From Planctomycetota bacterium (GTDB taxonomy: Bacteria; Planctomycetota; Phycisphaerae; Phycisphaerales; UBA5793): a stretch of DNA of 64,000 nucleotides. The notes below the pieces were generated by a model that saw only the letters and a program-made list of their open reading frames with translations, was not told the DNA's origin and did not search any database. Within the stretch, counting starts at the first letter, position 1, and each line of letters begins with the position of its first letter. This document shows positions 52,541-60,555 of this stretch, one piece after another. Position numbers and translations under genes: made by a program. The DNA is taken from contig CAUJHZ010000023.1 of the NCBI GenBank assembly GCA_963205185.1, forward strand, positions 1-64,000, in the 5' to 3' direction.

Positions 52541-53683
52541 CTACTCCACCAGCGCCGCCTCAATCGTCAGACCAGGTCCGAACGCGATCGCGACCATCGG
52601 CCGCGGCGCTTCGCGGCGCAACAGTTCATCGAGAATGAACAGAACCGTCGGCGAGGACATGTTGCCGAATCGCGCCAGCACCTCGCGCGAGGCCCGCAGC
52701 GCCGCGGGCGGCAGGTCCAGCGCTGCCGTGAAGGCGTCGAGAATGCGCGGCCCGCCGGGGTGCACCGCCCACGATCCCACATCGTCGATCGCCAGGCCCC
52801 GCCGCGCCAGCCACTGCTCCATCCACGGCCGGGTGGACTCGCGAATCCGCCCCGGCACATCGAGCGACAGGCGCATCTCAAAGCCGTGATCGCCGATGCT
52901 CCACGACATGCATTCGCGCGAATCCGGCGCGACGACGGAGGCGAAGTCGGCAAGCGCCAGCGGCGACCACGTCGGGCGTGAAGCGTGGTTGGACACCACC
53001 GCCGCCGCGGCGCCGTCGGCAAAGAGCGCGTTGGCCAGCAGGTGATCGCCATCGCCCCGATACTGGAAGTGCACGCTGCACAGTTCGACGCACACCACCA
53101 GCGCGGCCGCATCCTCCTGGGCCCGGCAGGCATCGCCCGCCAGGCGCAGCGCGTTGATCGCGGCGTGGCAGCCCATGAAGCCGATGTTCGTGCGCTTGAC
53201 GCCGCGCGGCAGGTCGAGTTCATCGATCAGGGCAATGTCCACTCCGGGCGCCTGCATCCCGGTGCACGAGACGGTGAGCAGGTGCGTGATGCGCGATGCA
53301 TCGCACCCGGCCTGCGCCAGCGCGTTGTCCGCGGCCTGCGCCGCCAGGCGGCTTGCCCAGAGGTTGTAGACCGCCAGGCGCTGAGCCGTGCTCGGGCCGA
53401 GGTCATCGTCGTGCAGTCGCGGCGGAAAGAAGGGCACGACGGGCTCGTCCGTGTGGATCGCAGCGCGGCCGTTGCGGGCACCACGCACGCTTGGCGCCGG
53501 GGCCGAGTCTGCGGCTACGACGAACTGGCGCCGGTCCACTCCGCTGTGCTCGAAAAGACGCCGCAGCCGATCTGCTTCTTCGGCCGTCGCGGCGCAACAC
53601 TGTTCGGCCAGGCGCAGGGCTTCGGCCTGATCGAGGCCGCCCGGCGGCGTAGCCAGCCCGATACCGGTCACCCGCGGCGTCAT
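52541..53683 (-). CDS. Type III polyketide synthase
   Basis: A 380-residue chalcone-synthase-like enzyme with the complete Cys172-His308-Asn341 triad (GFMGCHAAINAL, VHPGGPRIL, FGNMSSPTVLFIL). It condenses malonyl-CoA onto an acyl starter to give a polyketide that cyclises, for example to an alkylresorcinol or alkylpyrone. A GVDRRQ motif and LTVSCTGMQAPG are typical of bacterial members. The ATG overlaps the stop of the upstream FAD oxidoreductase (4 nt). It is the last gene of a three-gene operon. Confidence 0.92.
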   Translation of the reverse strand: MTPRVTGIGLATPPGGLDQAEALRLAEQCCAATAEEADRLRRLFEHSGVDRRQFVVAADSAPAPSVRGARNGRAAIHTDEPVVPFFPPRLHDDDLGPSTAQRLAVYNLWASRLAAQAADNALAQAGCDASRITHLLTVSCTGMQAPGVDIALIDELDLPRGVKRTNIGFMGCHAAINALRLAGDACRAQEDAAALVVCVELCSVHFQYRGDGDHLLANALFADGAAAAVVSNHASRPTWSPLALADFASVVAPDSRECMSWSIGDHGFEMRLSLDVPGRIRESTRPWMEQWLARRGLAIDDVGSWAVHPGGPRILDAFTAALDLPPAALRASREVLARFGNMSSPTVLFILDELLRREAPRPMVAIAFGPGLTIEAALVE

Positions 53684-54900
53684 GCGCTGCCTCGCGCCGG
53701 CGCCGCGCCGCTCATGATGACCGAAGTCGGACCGTGCACAAGGTTGACCACGAATCGCGACAGTTGCGGCCACGCGCGGCCGAGTCTCATGCAGCCGGAC
53801 TGCAGCAGACCGTGACGGAGGGCTTCGGCGATGACCCGGCATCGCCGCTGCCGCGCGGCAATGAACGCTGCGTGCGATCGCGTCCATTGCGTCTCCATCG
53901 CCGTACACCACGGCACGGCATCGCGCTTGAGAAAATCCACAGCGAGTGCGGCCGCAGCCCGCGCGCTCCCGACCGCCCACGCGATGCCCTCGCCGGTGAA
54001 TGGCTCGACGAACCCGGCCGCATCACCGATCGCCAGCACGCGCTGCCCGGCGATGCGCTGCGGCCGCCTGGTCAATTCCGGTGCGCCCAGCCATCGTGCT
54101 GAGGCGAGATCAGCCGGAGGCGCCTGCGCGCATTCTTCGAACACTTCCGCAGCCGCTGCCCCCAATCCGAGCGTGCGGACGCGCGGCGGGTCGAGCGCCC
54201 CGGCCACCGCGATGCGCCCGTCTTCGATGCGAGCCAGCCCCACGTACCCGTGCGCGCCCACCATCATCCGCACGGCGCCTGCTGGAAGATCGATTTCGGT
54301 TCCCGCGACAATGGTCGCCGCACCCAGCCGCGAGCGGCGCCACGGGCGGTCGAGGGGGCGCGCTCTGCCCGGGCCGCTGTCGAAGGAAAACCCAAGTCCG
54401 CCCGCGGCGATCACGAGTCTCGCCTTCGCGTGGAAATTGCTTCCCTCCGCTTTGAGCCGCACATGGCGGTACAGGTCATCCGGGGCGGTGACGCTTGCGA
54501 GACAGCGCGGCAGGAAGGCCGCGCCCGCGAGTATTGCCTCCTCGACCAAAGCCGCGTCAAACCGCCGCCGCGACAGCACCCGCCCCGGCGGCAGAGGCAC
54601 TTCGAGCGCCTGCCCCGCCGAACGGAGATCGAAGCGATCCATCGGTGCGGCGCCATGGTGATCCAGCAGGTGCGCCAGATCGAGCCTGGCCAGTGCGGCG
54701 ATGGCGGATGCAGCTACGCAGCACCCGCACGTCTTCTCGCGGGGAAACACCGCCCGATCGACGAGCAGCACTTCAAACCCCGCGCGGGCGAGCAGTATCG
54801 CCGCCACGCTCCCCGCGGGACCGGCGCCGATGACGATCGCATCCCACGGCGACCGGGCCGCGTCGCCTGCCGCGATGGTACAGTGGAGCGCGCCGGGCAT
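53680..54900 (-). CDS. FAD-dependent oxidoreductase, geranylgeranyl-reductase-like
   Basis: A 406-residue flavoprotein with an N-terminal FAD site (VIGAGPAGS, about 24-31), a conserved ARAGFEVLLVDRAVFPREKTCG region and the distal GDAAGFVEPFTGEGIAWAV motif. This is the geranylgeranyl reductase / PHBH-like monooxygenase superfamily. In phenolic-lipid operons such an enzyme hydroxylates the resorcinol ring, so a hydroxylase acting on the polyketide is the likeliest role; a reductase of isoprenoid double bonds is the alternative. The ATG shares an A with the stop of the upstream methyltransferase (TGATG). Confidence 0.85.
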   Translation of the reverse strand: MPGALHCTIAAGDAARSPWDAIVIGAGPAGSVAAILLARAGFEVLLVDRAVFPREKTCGCCVAASAIAALARLDLAHLLDHHGAAPMDRFDLRSAGQALEVPLPPGRVLSRRRFDAALVEEAILAGAAFLPRCLASVTAPDDLYRHVRLKAEGSNFHAKARLVIAAGGLGFSFDSGPGRARPLDRPWRRSRLGAATIVAGTEIDLPAGAVRMMVGAHGYVGLARIEDGRIAVAGALDPPRVRTLGLGAAAAEVFEECAQAPPADLASARWLGAPELTRRPQRIAGQRVLAIGDAAGFVEPFTGEGIAWAVGSARAAAALAVDFLKRDAVPWCTAMETQWTRSHAAFIAARQRRCRVIAEALRHGLLQSGCMRLGRAWPQLSRFVVNLVHGPTSVIMSGAAPARGSA

Positions 54901-55628
54901 CACGCCACGACCTTGTTGCAGGTGAGCAGAAAGCGGAACGGCCAGGCGCGCTGCACCTGCGCGCGGTTCCACCCGGCCTGCCGGGCGAGTTGGGTCGCTT
55001 CGTTTATGGTGAACGCCGCGCGCACCGAGCGCGGCCCGTCGGCGTGCACGACCGGCGAGCGCGTGAGCGCATGCGCAGCAATCTGCGTGAGCCACAGGCC
55101 GCGCGAGCATCGTCGCAGATCGCTGACGACGACCAGCCGCAGCGCCGCCGCGTGCATCATCTCGAGCAGTTGAATCGCCTGCGCCTCGTCGAGGTGATGC
55201 AGGAAAAGCGAGCACATGACGACGTCGAACTCGCCCGTCGGCCACGGATCTCGAAACACATCGCAGCGGCGAAAGTCGATGGTCTCGCCGACCGCGTCGG
55301 CTCGCTTGCGGCCGTGCGCGATCGCGTGCGCGTTGACATCGACAGCGGTGAACTGGACGTCGAGATCGACGCTCGCGGCCCGCTCGGTCAGCGCCAGCGG
55401 CAGATCGCCGGCGCCGGTGGCGATGTCGAGTACGCGGCAGGTCTTCCCGGGCATGCTTCTTGCGACCTCGCAGATCGCCGGCCAGACGATCCGCGCGCTG
55501 CCGGACCAGCGGTTGAGTCGCGCCAGCGCCTTGAGCGCCCGCTCGTGCAGCGATGGATCGAGGCCCGGCTGGTCCATCCACTCCGGCTCGCGATGTCGCT
55601 GTCGCAGATTGGGCGCGAGCGTGCTCAC
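54900..55628 (-). CDS. Class I SAM-dependent methyltransferase of the PKS operon
   Basis: A 242-residue enzyme with motif I VLDIATGAGDLPLAL, DVQFTAVDVNAHAIAHGR and the FDVVMCSLFLHHLDE strand, similar to UbiE/MenG-like methyltransferases. I chose the GTG at 55628, which has TACCAT 5 nt before it; an ATG at 55577 would shorten it by 17 residues. It is the first gene of the operon with the FAD enzyme and the type III PKS, and probably O- or C-methylates their product. Confidence 0.85.
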   Translation of the reverse strand: MSTLAPNLRQRHREPEWMDQPGLDPSLHERALKALARLNRWSGSARIVWPAICEVARSMPGKTCRVLDIATGAGDLPLALTERAASVDLDVQFTAVDVNAHAIAHGRKRADAVGETIDFRRCDVFRDPWPTGEFDVVMCSLFLHHLDEAQAIQLLEMMHAAALRLVVVSDLRRCSRGLWLTQIAAHALTRSPVVHADGPRSVRAAFTINEATQLARQAGWNRAQVQRAWPFRFLLTCNKVVA

Positions 55629-55633
55629 ACCCG

Positions 55634-55639
55634 ATGGTA
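55634..55639 (-). promoter_or_regulatory. Possible -10 element of the type III PKS operon
   Basis: TACCAT on the minus strand ends 5 nt before the GTG start of the methyltransferase. It overlaps the control region of the divergent prenyltransferase gene. Confidence 0.35.
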
Positions 55640-55667
55640 GGTGAACGGCGACGCGGCGCTCGCGGGC

Positions 55668-55673
55668 TACGAT
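55668..55673 (+). promoter_or_regulatory. Possible -10 element of the UbiA-family gene
   Basis: TACGAT ends 6 nt before the ATG at 55680, which lacks a ribosome-binding site. This favours that ATG over the GTG at 55641. Confidence 0.35.
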
Positions 55674-55679
55674 TCGCCG

Positions 55680-56618
55680 ATGGTTTCTGCGGCACCAGCC
55701 ACCTCGCTCACTGATTCCCCAGGTCCGGCCGCGTCGCTCAAGGCGCTGGCGGCAGACATCAAACTCAGCCATAGTCTTTTTGCCCTGCCCTTCGCGCTTC
55801 TCGCCGCCTTCATGGTCAGGCCCAGTGACGGCGCGTGGTCCCGCTTTGCCGGGCAGATGGCCCTGATTGTCGTCTGCATGGTCAGCGCCCGCACGTTCGC
55901 CATGCTCGCCAACCGCATCATCGACCGCGACATCGATGCGCTCAACCCGCGCACCAGCGGGCGGGCCCTGCCCAGCGGCCGCGTCGCCCTGCGGCACGCG
56001 CGCATGGCCCTGCTCTGGGCGGCGGGAATCTTCATCGTCTGCTGCATCGCGTTCGGCTTTGTCTTCGACAACTGGTGGCCGACGGTGCTGTCAATCCCCG
56101 TGCTCGCGTGGATCGGCTCGTACGGCTGGCTCAAGCGCTGGACGTGGATGTGCCACGCGTTTCTTGGTTCATCGCTGGCGATTTCGCCGCTCGCTGCCGC
56201 GCTCGCCATTGAGCCGTCCGCTCTCGCGGCGCAACCGGCGCTGTGGCTGCTCAGCCTCAACGTGCTCTGCTGGGTGGCGGGCTTTGATGTGGTCTACGCC
56301 CTGCAGGATGTGCAGATCGATCGGCAGCAGCGGCTCCACAGCATGCCCAGCCGCCTCGGCGTCGGCCCGGCGCTCTGGATCAGCCGGCTGCTGCACGCAA
56401 TCAGCGCCGGTTCGCTTATCTCGATCGTCATCATCGACGCCCGCTTCGGCGCGCTCTTCGCCACTGGCGTGGGCGTGGTCATCGTGCTGCTCATGGTCGA
56501 GCATGCCGTTACGGCGGGCGGAGCGACGGGCCGCATCCAACTGGCGTTCTTCACCCTCAACGGCGTGATCAGTTGCCTCCTTGGCGCCTTGGGAATTGCC
56601 AGCGTGGTGATGCACTGA
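55680..56618 (+). CDS. UbiA-family prenyltransferase
   Basis: A 312-residue integral membrane enzyme with eight or nine membrane segments. The two Asp-rich motifs are NRIIDRDIDALNPRTSGR (from residue 78) and DVVYALQDVQIDRQQRLHSMPSRLG, which bind Mg-prenyl diphosphate. The sequence fits 4-hydroxybenzoate-type polyprenyltransferases and MqnP-like enzymes of menaquinone synthesis. It is divergent from the type III PKS operon with about 50 bp between, so it could also prenylate the polyketide. A GTG at 55641 would add 13 residues. Confidence 0.85.
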   Translation: MVSAAPATSLTDSPGPAASLKALAADIKLSHSLFALPFALLAAFMVRPSDGAWSRFAGQMALIVVCMVSARTFAMLANRIIDRDIDALNPRTSGRALPSGRVALRHARMALLWAAGIFIVCCIAFGFVFDNWWPTVLSIPVLAWIGSYGWLKRWTWMCHAFLGSSLAISPLAAALAIEPSALAAQPALWLLSLNVLCWVAGFDVVYALQDVQIDRQQRLHSMPSRLGVGPALWISRLLHAISAGSLISIVIIDARFGALFATGVGVVIVLLMVEHAVTAGGATGRIQLAFFTLNGVISCLLGALGIASVVMH

Positions 56619-56637
56619 CGCACGCCTATCCTGCAAC

Positions 56638-57504
56638 ATGCCCGCAATAAGCGACTGGACGATCCCCGGCTGGCGCGGCCTGCCGATCTACGGCAACACG
56701 CACATCCCCGACGTGGACCTTGCCCGCGGCGTGGTGCTGCTCGTGCACGGTTTCATGGGATATAAGGATTACGGCCTGTTCCCCTTCGTCGCCGATCAGT
56801 TCGCACAGGCCGGATTCATCGCGCACCGCTTCAATCTCACGACCTCGGGCATCACGAATAACTTTTCCACATTCGAGCGGCCCGACCTGTTCGAACTCGG
56901 CACGTGGAACAACAACGTCATTGACATCGACGCCGTCATCGACGCCGTACACGGCGGCGAGTTGGAGGGAGGCGGGCGGCCGCTTGTCCTCATGGGCCAC
57001 AGCCGCGGCGGCGTGGGCGTGCTGCTCGCGGCCGGGCGGCGCTATCTTGAGCACCGCCAGCCGCTGCCGGCGGCGGTCATCTCCGCCTCGGCGCCGAGCC
57101 GGCCGTGGCGCTTCGCCCAGTCGCAGAAGCGAGAGATTCTCGAGCGCGGCTATCTGGCCGTCAAGAGCGGCCGCACCGGCCAGGACCTGCGCGTCGGCCG
57201 GGCGTTCCTGGATGAGCAGGAGGCCGATCCGGCGGGGCACGACATCGCGCGCCACGTCCGGGCCATCGAATGCCCCGTGCTGATCGTCCATGGCACGGCC
57301 GATCCCACCGTGCCGCCGCGCGATGCCTCGGAGATCGCGGCGATGGCGGATGAAGCAGTCGAGCATCGGCTGGAGCTGATCGATGGCGGCGATCACGTGT
57401 TCAACACCCCAAATCCTTTCCCAATAAGGGGTGAGCCCTCTCCGCAGTTGCGCGACTTTTTCACGACGGTCCTGGCCTTTTGCGATGACGCATTATCGTC
57501 GTAG
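56638..57504 (+). CDS. Alpha/beta hydrolase
   Basis: A 288-residue hydrolase. LLVHGFMGYKDYGLF gives the oxyanion hole, GHSRGG the nucleophile elbow, HGTADPTVPP the acid and DGGDHVF the catalytic His. No signal peptide is seen, so it is cytoplasmic. Esterase or lipase-like activity is likely; the substrate is unknown. It lies 19 bp after the prenyltransferase gene and may be co-transcribed with it. Confidence 0.85.
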   Translation: MPAISDWTIPGWRGLPIYGNTHIPDVDLARGVVLLVHGFMGYKDYGLFPFVADQFAQAGFIAHRFNLTTSGITNNFSTFERPDLFELGTWNNNVIDIDAVIDAVHGGELEGGGRPLVLMGHSRGGVGVLLAAGRRYLEHRQPLPAAVISASAPSRPWRFAQSQKREILERGYLAVKSGRTGQDLRVGRAFLDEQEADPAGHDIARHVRAIECPVLIVHGTADPTVPPRDASEIAAMADEAVEHRLELIDGGDHVFNTPNPFPIRGEPSPQLRDFFTTVLAFCDDALSS

Positions 57505-57513
57505 CCAGCTGCG

Positions 57514-57541
57514 TTGAAGGCGAAAGCCGCTCTCCTACACT
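57514..57541 (+). promoter_or_regulatory. Putative promoter of the DUF502 gene
   Basis: TTGAAG and TACACT are separated by 16 bp, giving a reasonable sigma-70-type promoter about 54 nt before the ATG at 57595. Confidence 0.4.
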
Positions 57542-57594
57542 TGTCCCGGTTCGGGGTCCGCGAGACGGCCGGACCAGGGAGTTCGCTGACGACG

Positions 57595-58530
57595 ATGAAG
57601 TTGCCCAAACGATCGTTCACCAGCGATTTCAAGGTGTTCTTCCTGCGTGGGCTGGCGATCCTGCTCCCGTCGGTCCTCACCATCTGGATCGTCGTCTACG
57701 CCTATCAGTTCGTCAGCACCCGCATCGCCGAGCCGATCAACTCGGTCACGCGCCTGGCGGTCATCAAGACCACGCCGTTAATCATTCGCGGCCCGGCGGA
57801 TGATGCGGAGTGGGCGGCGGCGCACTATCCCGAGTGGTACAACGTCACGCCGGAGGAGATCCAGGCGGAGATCGACCGCCGCAACGTGCAGAAATTGCCC
57901 CGGATCGAGGGTGATGCGCTCAAGGCCGAAATCCGCCGCAACGACCTCAAGACCTGGTGGGACCAGCACATCTGGCTCAACGCCATCGGCCTGATCGTCG
58001 CCGTGCTGCTGTTTTATCTCGCCGGCCGCATTTTCGGCGGTTTTGTCGGCCGGCGCATCGCCGCGCGGCTGGAGCGCATCGTCGCCAGCGTGCCCATCTT
58101 CAAGCAGGTTTACCCCTACGTCAAGCAACTCGTCGATTTCATGCTCGGCGAGACGAAGGTCGAGTTCAACCGGGTCGTCGTCGTCGAATACCCGCGCAAA
58201 GGCATCTGGTCGCTCGGCTTTCTGACGGGGCCCGCGATGACCGACATGGCTCGGATGGCCCAGACCGAGCCGACCGAACTCGTGACGGTGTTCATCCCCA
58301 GTTCACCCACGCCGTTCACCGGCTACACAATCACCCTTCCCCGCCGCGAGGTGTACGAACTGAACATCACGGTGGAGGAAGCGCTGCGATTCACCGTCAG
58401 CGGCGGAGTGCTCATCCCCGACCGCCAGGCGCTCGCGGCGGCGCAGACGGGGCAGGGAGCAGGCGCACCGGCGGAAGCCAAGCCTGCCAAGGCAAGGGCC
58501 CAGACGCCTGATCAGGGCAGCAGGCCATGA
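57595..58530 (+). CDS. DUF502-family membrane protein
   Basis: A 311-residue inner-membrane protein of the DUF502 family. It has TM1 GLAILLPSVLTIWIVVYAYQF, a large polar insertion (about residues 45-120, with YNVTPEEIQAEIDRR), TM2 LNAIGLIVAVLLFYLAGRIFGGF, and the conserved family region SVPIFKQVYPYVKQLVDFML followed by VVVVEYPRKGIWSLGFLTG. The insertion makes it longer than the usual 200-residue members. Function is unknown for the whole family. It is the gene before hpf-ptsN-ptsH. Confidence 0.85.
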   Translation: MKLPKRSFTSDFKVFFLRGLAILLPSVLTIWIVVYAYQFVSTRIAEPINSVTRLAVIKTTPLIIRGPADDAEWAAAHYPEWYNVTPEEIQAEIDRRNVQKLPRIEGDALKAEIRRNDLKTWWDQHIWLNAIGLIVAVLLFYLAGRIFGGFVGRRIAARLERIVASVPIFKQVYPYVKQLVDFMLGETKVEFNRVVVVEYPRKGIWSLGFLTGPAMTDMARMAQTEPTELVTVFIPSSPTPFTGYTITLPRREVYELNITVEEALRFTVSGGVLIPDRQALAAAQTGQGAGAPAEAKPAKARAQTPDQGSRP

Positions 58531-58560
58531 GCGGGCTCAGAAAGCAGAGACTCAACCGTG

Positions 58561-58590
58561 TTGACAAACCCGCCAATTCGGTGCTAAGGA
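58561..58590 (+). promoter_or_regulatory. Promoter of hpf
   Basis: TTGACA (58561-58566) is a perfect -35 box. Eighteen bp downstream, TG-C-TAAGGA forms an extended -10-like element. The predicted transcription start falls at or next to the hpf ATG. The AAGGA in the -10 region could alternatively serve as a ribosome-binding site. Confidence 0.5.
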
Positions 58591-58597
58591 TTCAGAC

Positions 58598-58900
58598 ATG
58601 CAGATCACAGTGACGGGAAAACATCTCGACGTCAGCGCCGCCATGGAGGACTACGCCTCCAAAAAGTGCGACCGGCTCACCCGCTTTTACGACCGCATCC
58701 AGCAGGTGGACGTGGTGATCGATAAGCCCGGCCGCGAGTTCGAAATCGAAGTCATCGCCCGCGTGGACCGGCATGATCCATTCATCGGACGCGAGCACGG
58801 CGCGGACTATCATGCCTGCATGGACTCCGTCGTCGATAAGTTGAGCCGCCAACTCGCGGAGTACAAGGAGATGACGCGGAACCGCAAGCATCCGGGCTGA
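58598..58900 (+). CDS. hpf: Ribosome hibernation promoting factor
   Basis: A 100-residue short HPF/YfiA-type protein. It has QITVTGKHLDVSAAMEDYASKKCDRLTRF, the VVIDKPGREFEIEVI strands and a basic C-terminal helix (DKLSRQLAEYKEMTRNRK). It would bind the 30S decoding centre and promote inactive ribosomes under starvation. It is followed by ptsN and ptsH, a gene order common near rpoN in other bacteria. Confidence 0.92.
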   Translation: MQITVTGKHLDVSAAMEDYASKKCDRLTRFYDRIQQVDVVIDKPGREFEIEVIARVDRHDPFIGREHGADYHACMDSVVDKLSRQLAEYKEMTRNRKHPG

Positions 58901-58922
58901 TGCGCCAGGCCGGGAACCGGGG

Positions 58923-58928
58923 TACAAT
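58923..58928 (+). promoter_or_regulatory. TACAAT hexamer before ptsN
   Basis: TACAAT ends 5 nt before the ptsN ATG, without a ribosome-binding site in between. Confidence 0.45.
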
Positions 58929-58933
58929 CGCCA

Positions 58934-59407
58934 ATGAAACTGCACGAGATCATGGTCGAGTCGGCTCTGGTGCCGTCTCTCGCAGCGGTCACCCGCGACG
59001 AGGTGGTGGCGGAGTTGGTGGATGCGCTGCTGGCCGCCGGCGTCGTTGAGAAAGGCCACCGGGACGAACTCATCGAGGCCATCCTCGAGCGCGAACGCCG
59101 CGGCTCGACGGGATTCGGCAAGGGCGTGGCCGTCCCCCACGTGAAGCATGCGTCGGTCAAGCGCATGGCGGCCACGATCGGCGTGAGCAGCAAGGGCGTC
59201 GATTTCAACGCCCTCGACCGCCAGCCAGTCTACTCCGTGGTGCTCCTGCTGAGCCCGAGCGATCAGCCCGAGGATCACCTCCGGGCCATGGAGATCATCT
59301 TCCAGAACCTCAGCCAGGATACGTTCCGCCGATTCCTGCGCCAGGTCTCGAGTGTGGACGACATCATCACCCTGATTCGCGAAGCGGACAATCAGCAACT
59401 GGGCTGA
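58934..59407 (+). CDS. ptsN: PTS EIIA-fructose/nitrogen-type protein
   Basis: A 157-residue EIIA domain of the PtsN/fructose class. The phosphorylated residue is His69 in GVAVPHVKH. It accepts phosphate from HPr and usually acts as a regulator of nitrogen and potassium metabolism when no EIIBC is near, as here. It lies 33 bp after hpf. It has its own TACAAT hexamer. Confidence 0.9.
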   Translation: MKLHEIMVESALVPSLAAVTRDEVVAELVDALLAAGVVEKGHRDELIEAILERERRGSTGFGKGVAVPHVKHASVKRMAATIGVSSKGVDFNALDRQPVYSVVLLLSPSDQPEDHLRAMEIIFQNLSQDTFRRFLRQVSSVDDIITLIREADNQQLG

Positions 59408-59505
59408 GCGGTCGCCGTTTCAGATCATGAGCATCGCACTTCATCCCAAGCGGCCCGGCCCACACACGCCGGCTGACCAGCAACGTCCTGCGGAGGTTTC
59501 GGCGC

Positions 59506-59778
59506 TTGTCCAACGCCACGGCCAAAGTGATCATCCGCAACCGGCTCGGCCTCCACGCCCGGCCGGCGATGTCCTTTGTCGAAACCGCCAGCAACTTCAA
59601 GTCTGACGTCTGCGTTCGCCGCGACGCCCAGAAGGTCGATGGCAAGTCGATCATGCAGATGATGATGCTCGCCGCCACCAAGGGCACCGAGCTGACCATC
59701 GAAGTGAGCGGCGAAGACTGCCAGCAGGCGCTGCAGGCGCTCATCGAACTCGTCGATCGGGGCTTTGACGAAGAGTGA
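59506..59778 (+). CDS. ptsH: Phosphocarrier protein HPr
   Basis: A 90-residue HPr. The active His17 lies in LGLHARPA, and Ser48 in VDGKSIMQMMML is the site that HPr kinase would modify in Firmicutes-type control. It transfers phosphate from EI to EIIA-type partners such as PtsN upstream. The start is TTG, supported by GGAGG ten nt upstream. No EI gene is in the window. Confidence 0.93.
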   Translation: MSNATAKVIIRNRLGLHARPAMSFVETASNFKSDVCVRRDAQKVDGKSIMQMMMLAATKGTELTIEVSGEDCQQALQALIELVDRGFDEE

Positions 59779-59801
59779 TCCGGCGCGCGGCGATTGCTTC
59801 C

Positions 59802-60518
59802 TCACCGCTCGAATATGTAAAAGCCAAAACCCATCGTCGTGCGGCCCCAGCGCTGGTACGCCGCATTCCACTTCCGCCAGTGCGCCGCCCTGATGATCGC
59901 GGCCTCGTCGTCGGGCGCTTCGGCCAGCCGCCTCTCAGCGGCGCACAAGAACCCGCCTTCGAACGCGTCCCACTCCTGCGTGGAACTGGTCTCCGCGTGA
60001 ATGAACTTGAGGCCGGCCGCGCGGCCCGTGGCGATGTTCTCCTCATGGCTGAGCAACTCACGCGCTTCGATCCCCGTGGCGTCCAGATAGGCCTGCGGCG
60101 GAGGATGCCGCCAGTAGCCCAGACCGATCAGAATGCGCCCGCGCTCGCGGATGAGTGATCGCATCTGCCCGAACGCGGCCGGCAGCGCCTCAGGCAGATG
60201 GCCAAACGCGTGTGCAGCGCCGACGCAAATCACTGCATCGCATTCCGATTCAAGAGCGACGTCTTCGAATCTGGCGCCATGCCAGATAAGCTGACCGCGA
60301 GAAGACGTCCGCGCGCGGGCGATGGCGATTTCCACCGGGTCGGGATCGAGTCCCGTGCCGACCGCGGCGTGCGTCTCGGCCAGCATCGCGAGCATTTCTC
60401 CGCGCCCGCACCCGATGTCGAGCACGCGTCCGCCTTGGGGGATCTGGAGTCGGTCCAGCAGGCCGGCAACGCGCTCCGCCGTTGCCGGAGCGTTGAAGAG
60501 CATTCCATCGACACCCAT
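59802..60518 (-). CDS. Class I SAM-dependent methyltransferase
   Basis: A 238-residue enzyme with motif I VLDIGCGRGEMLAML, LDPDPVEIAIAR, and CDAVICVGAAHAFGHLP. The C-terminal half contains EWDAFEGGF and WRKWNAAYQRWGRTTMGFGFYIF, seen in small-molecule methyltransferases of unknown substrate. No ribosome-binding site is clear; a TACGCT hexamer lies 6 nt before the ATG. It converges with ptsH. Confidence 0.85.
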   Translation of the reverse strand: MGVDGMLFNAPATAERVAGLLDRLQIPQGGRVLDIGCGRGEMLAMLAETHAAVGTGLDPDPVEIAIARARTSSRGQLIWHGARFEDVALESECDAVICVGAAHAFGHLPEALPAAFGQMRSLIRERGRILIGLGYWRHPPPQAYLDATGIEARELLSHEENIATGRAAGLKFIHAETSSTQEWDAFEGGFLCAAERRLAEAPDDEAAIIRAAHWRKWNAAYQRWGRTTMGFGFYIFER

Positions 60519-60555
60519 GGAGCAAGCGTATCACGGCATGGGCCGCAGATCTGAC

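Noticed and set aside
53680-55695. A 671-residue version of the FAD oxidoreductase extending to 55695
   Set aside because: The first 265 residues are an out-of-frame reading of the methyltransferase gene; the FAD motif starts after the ATG at 54900, which overlaps the methyltransferase stop.
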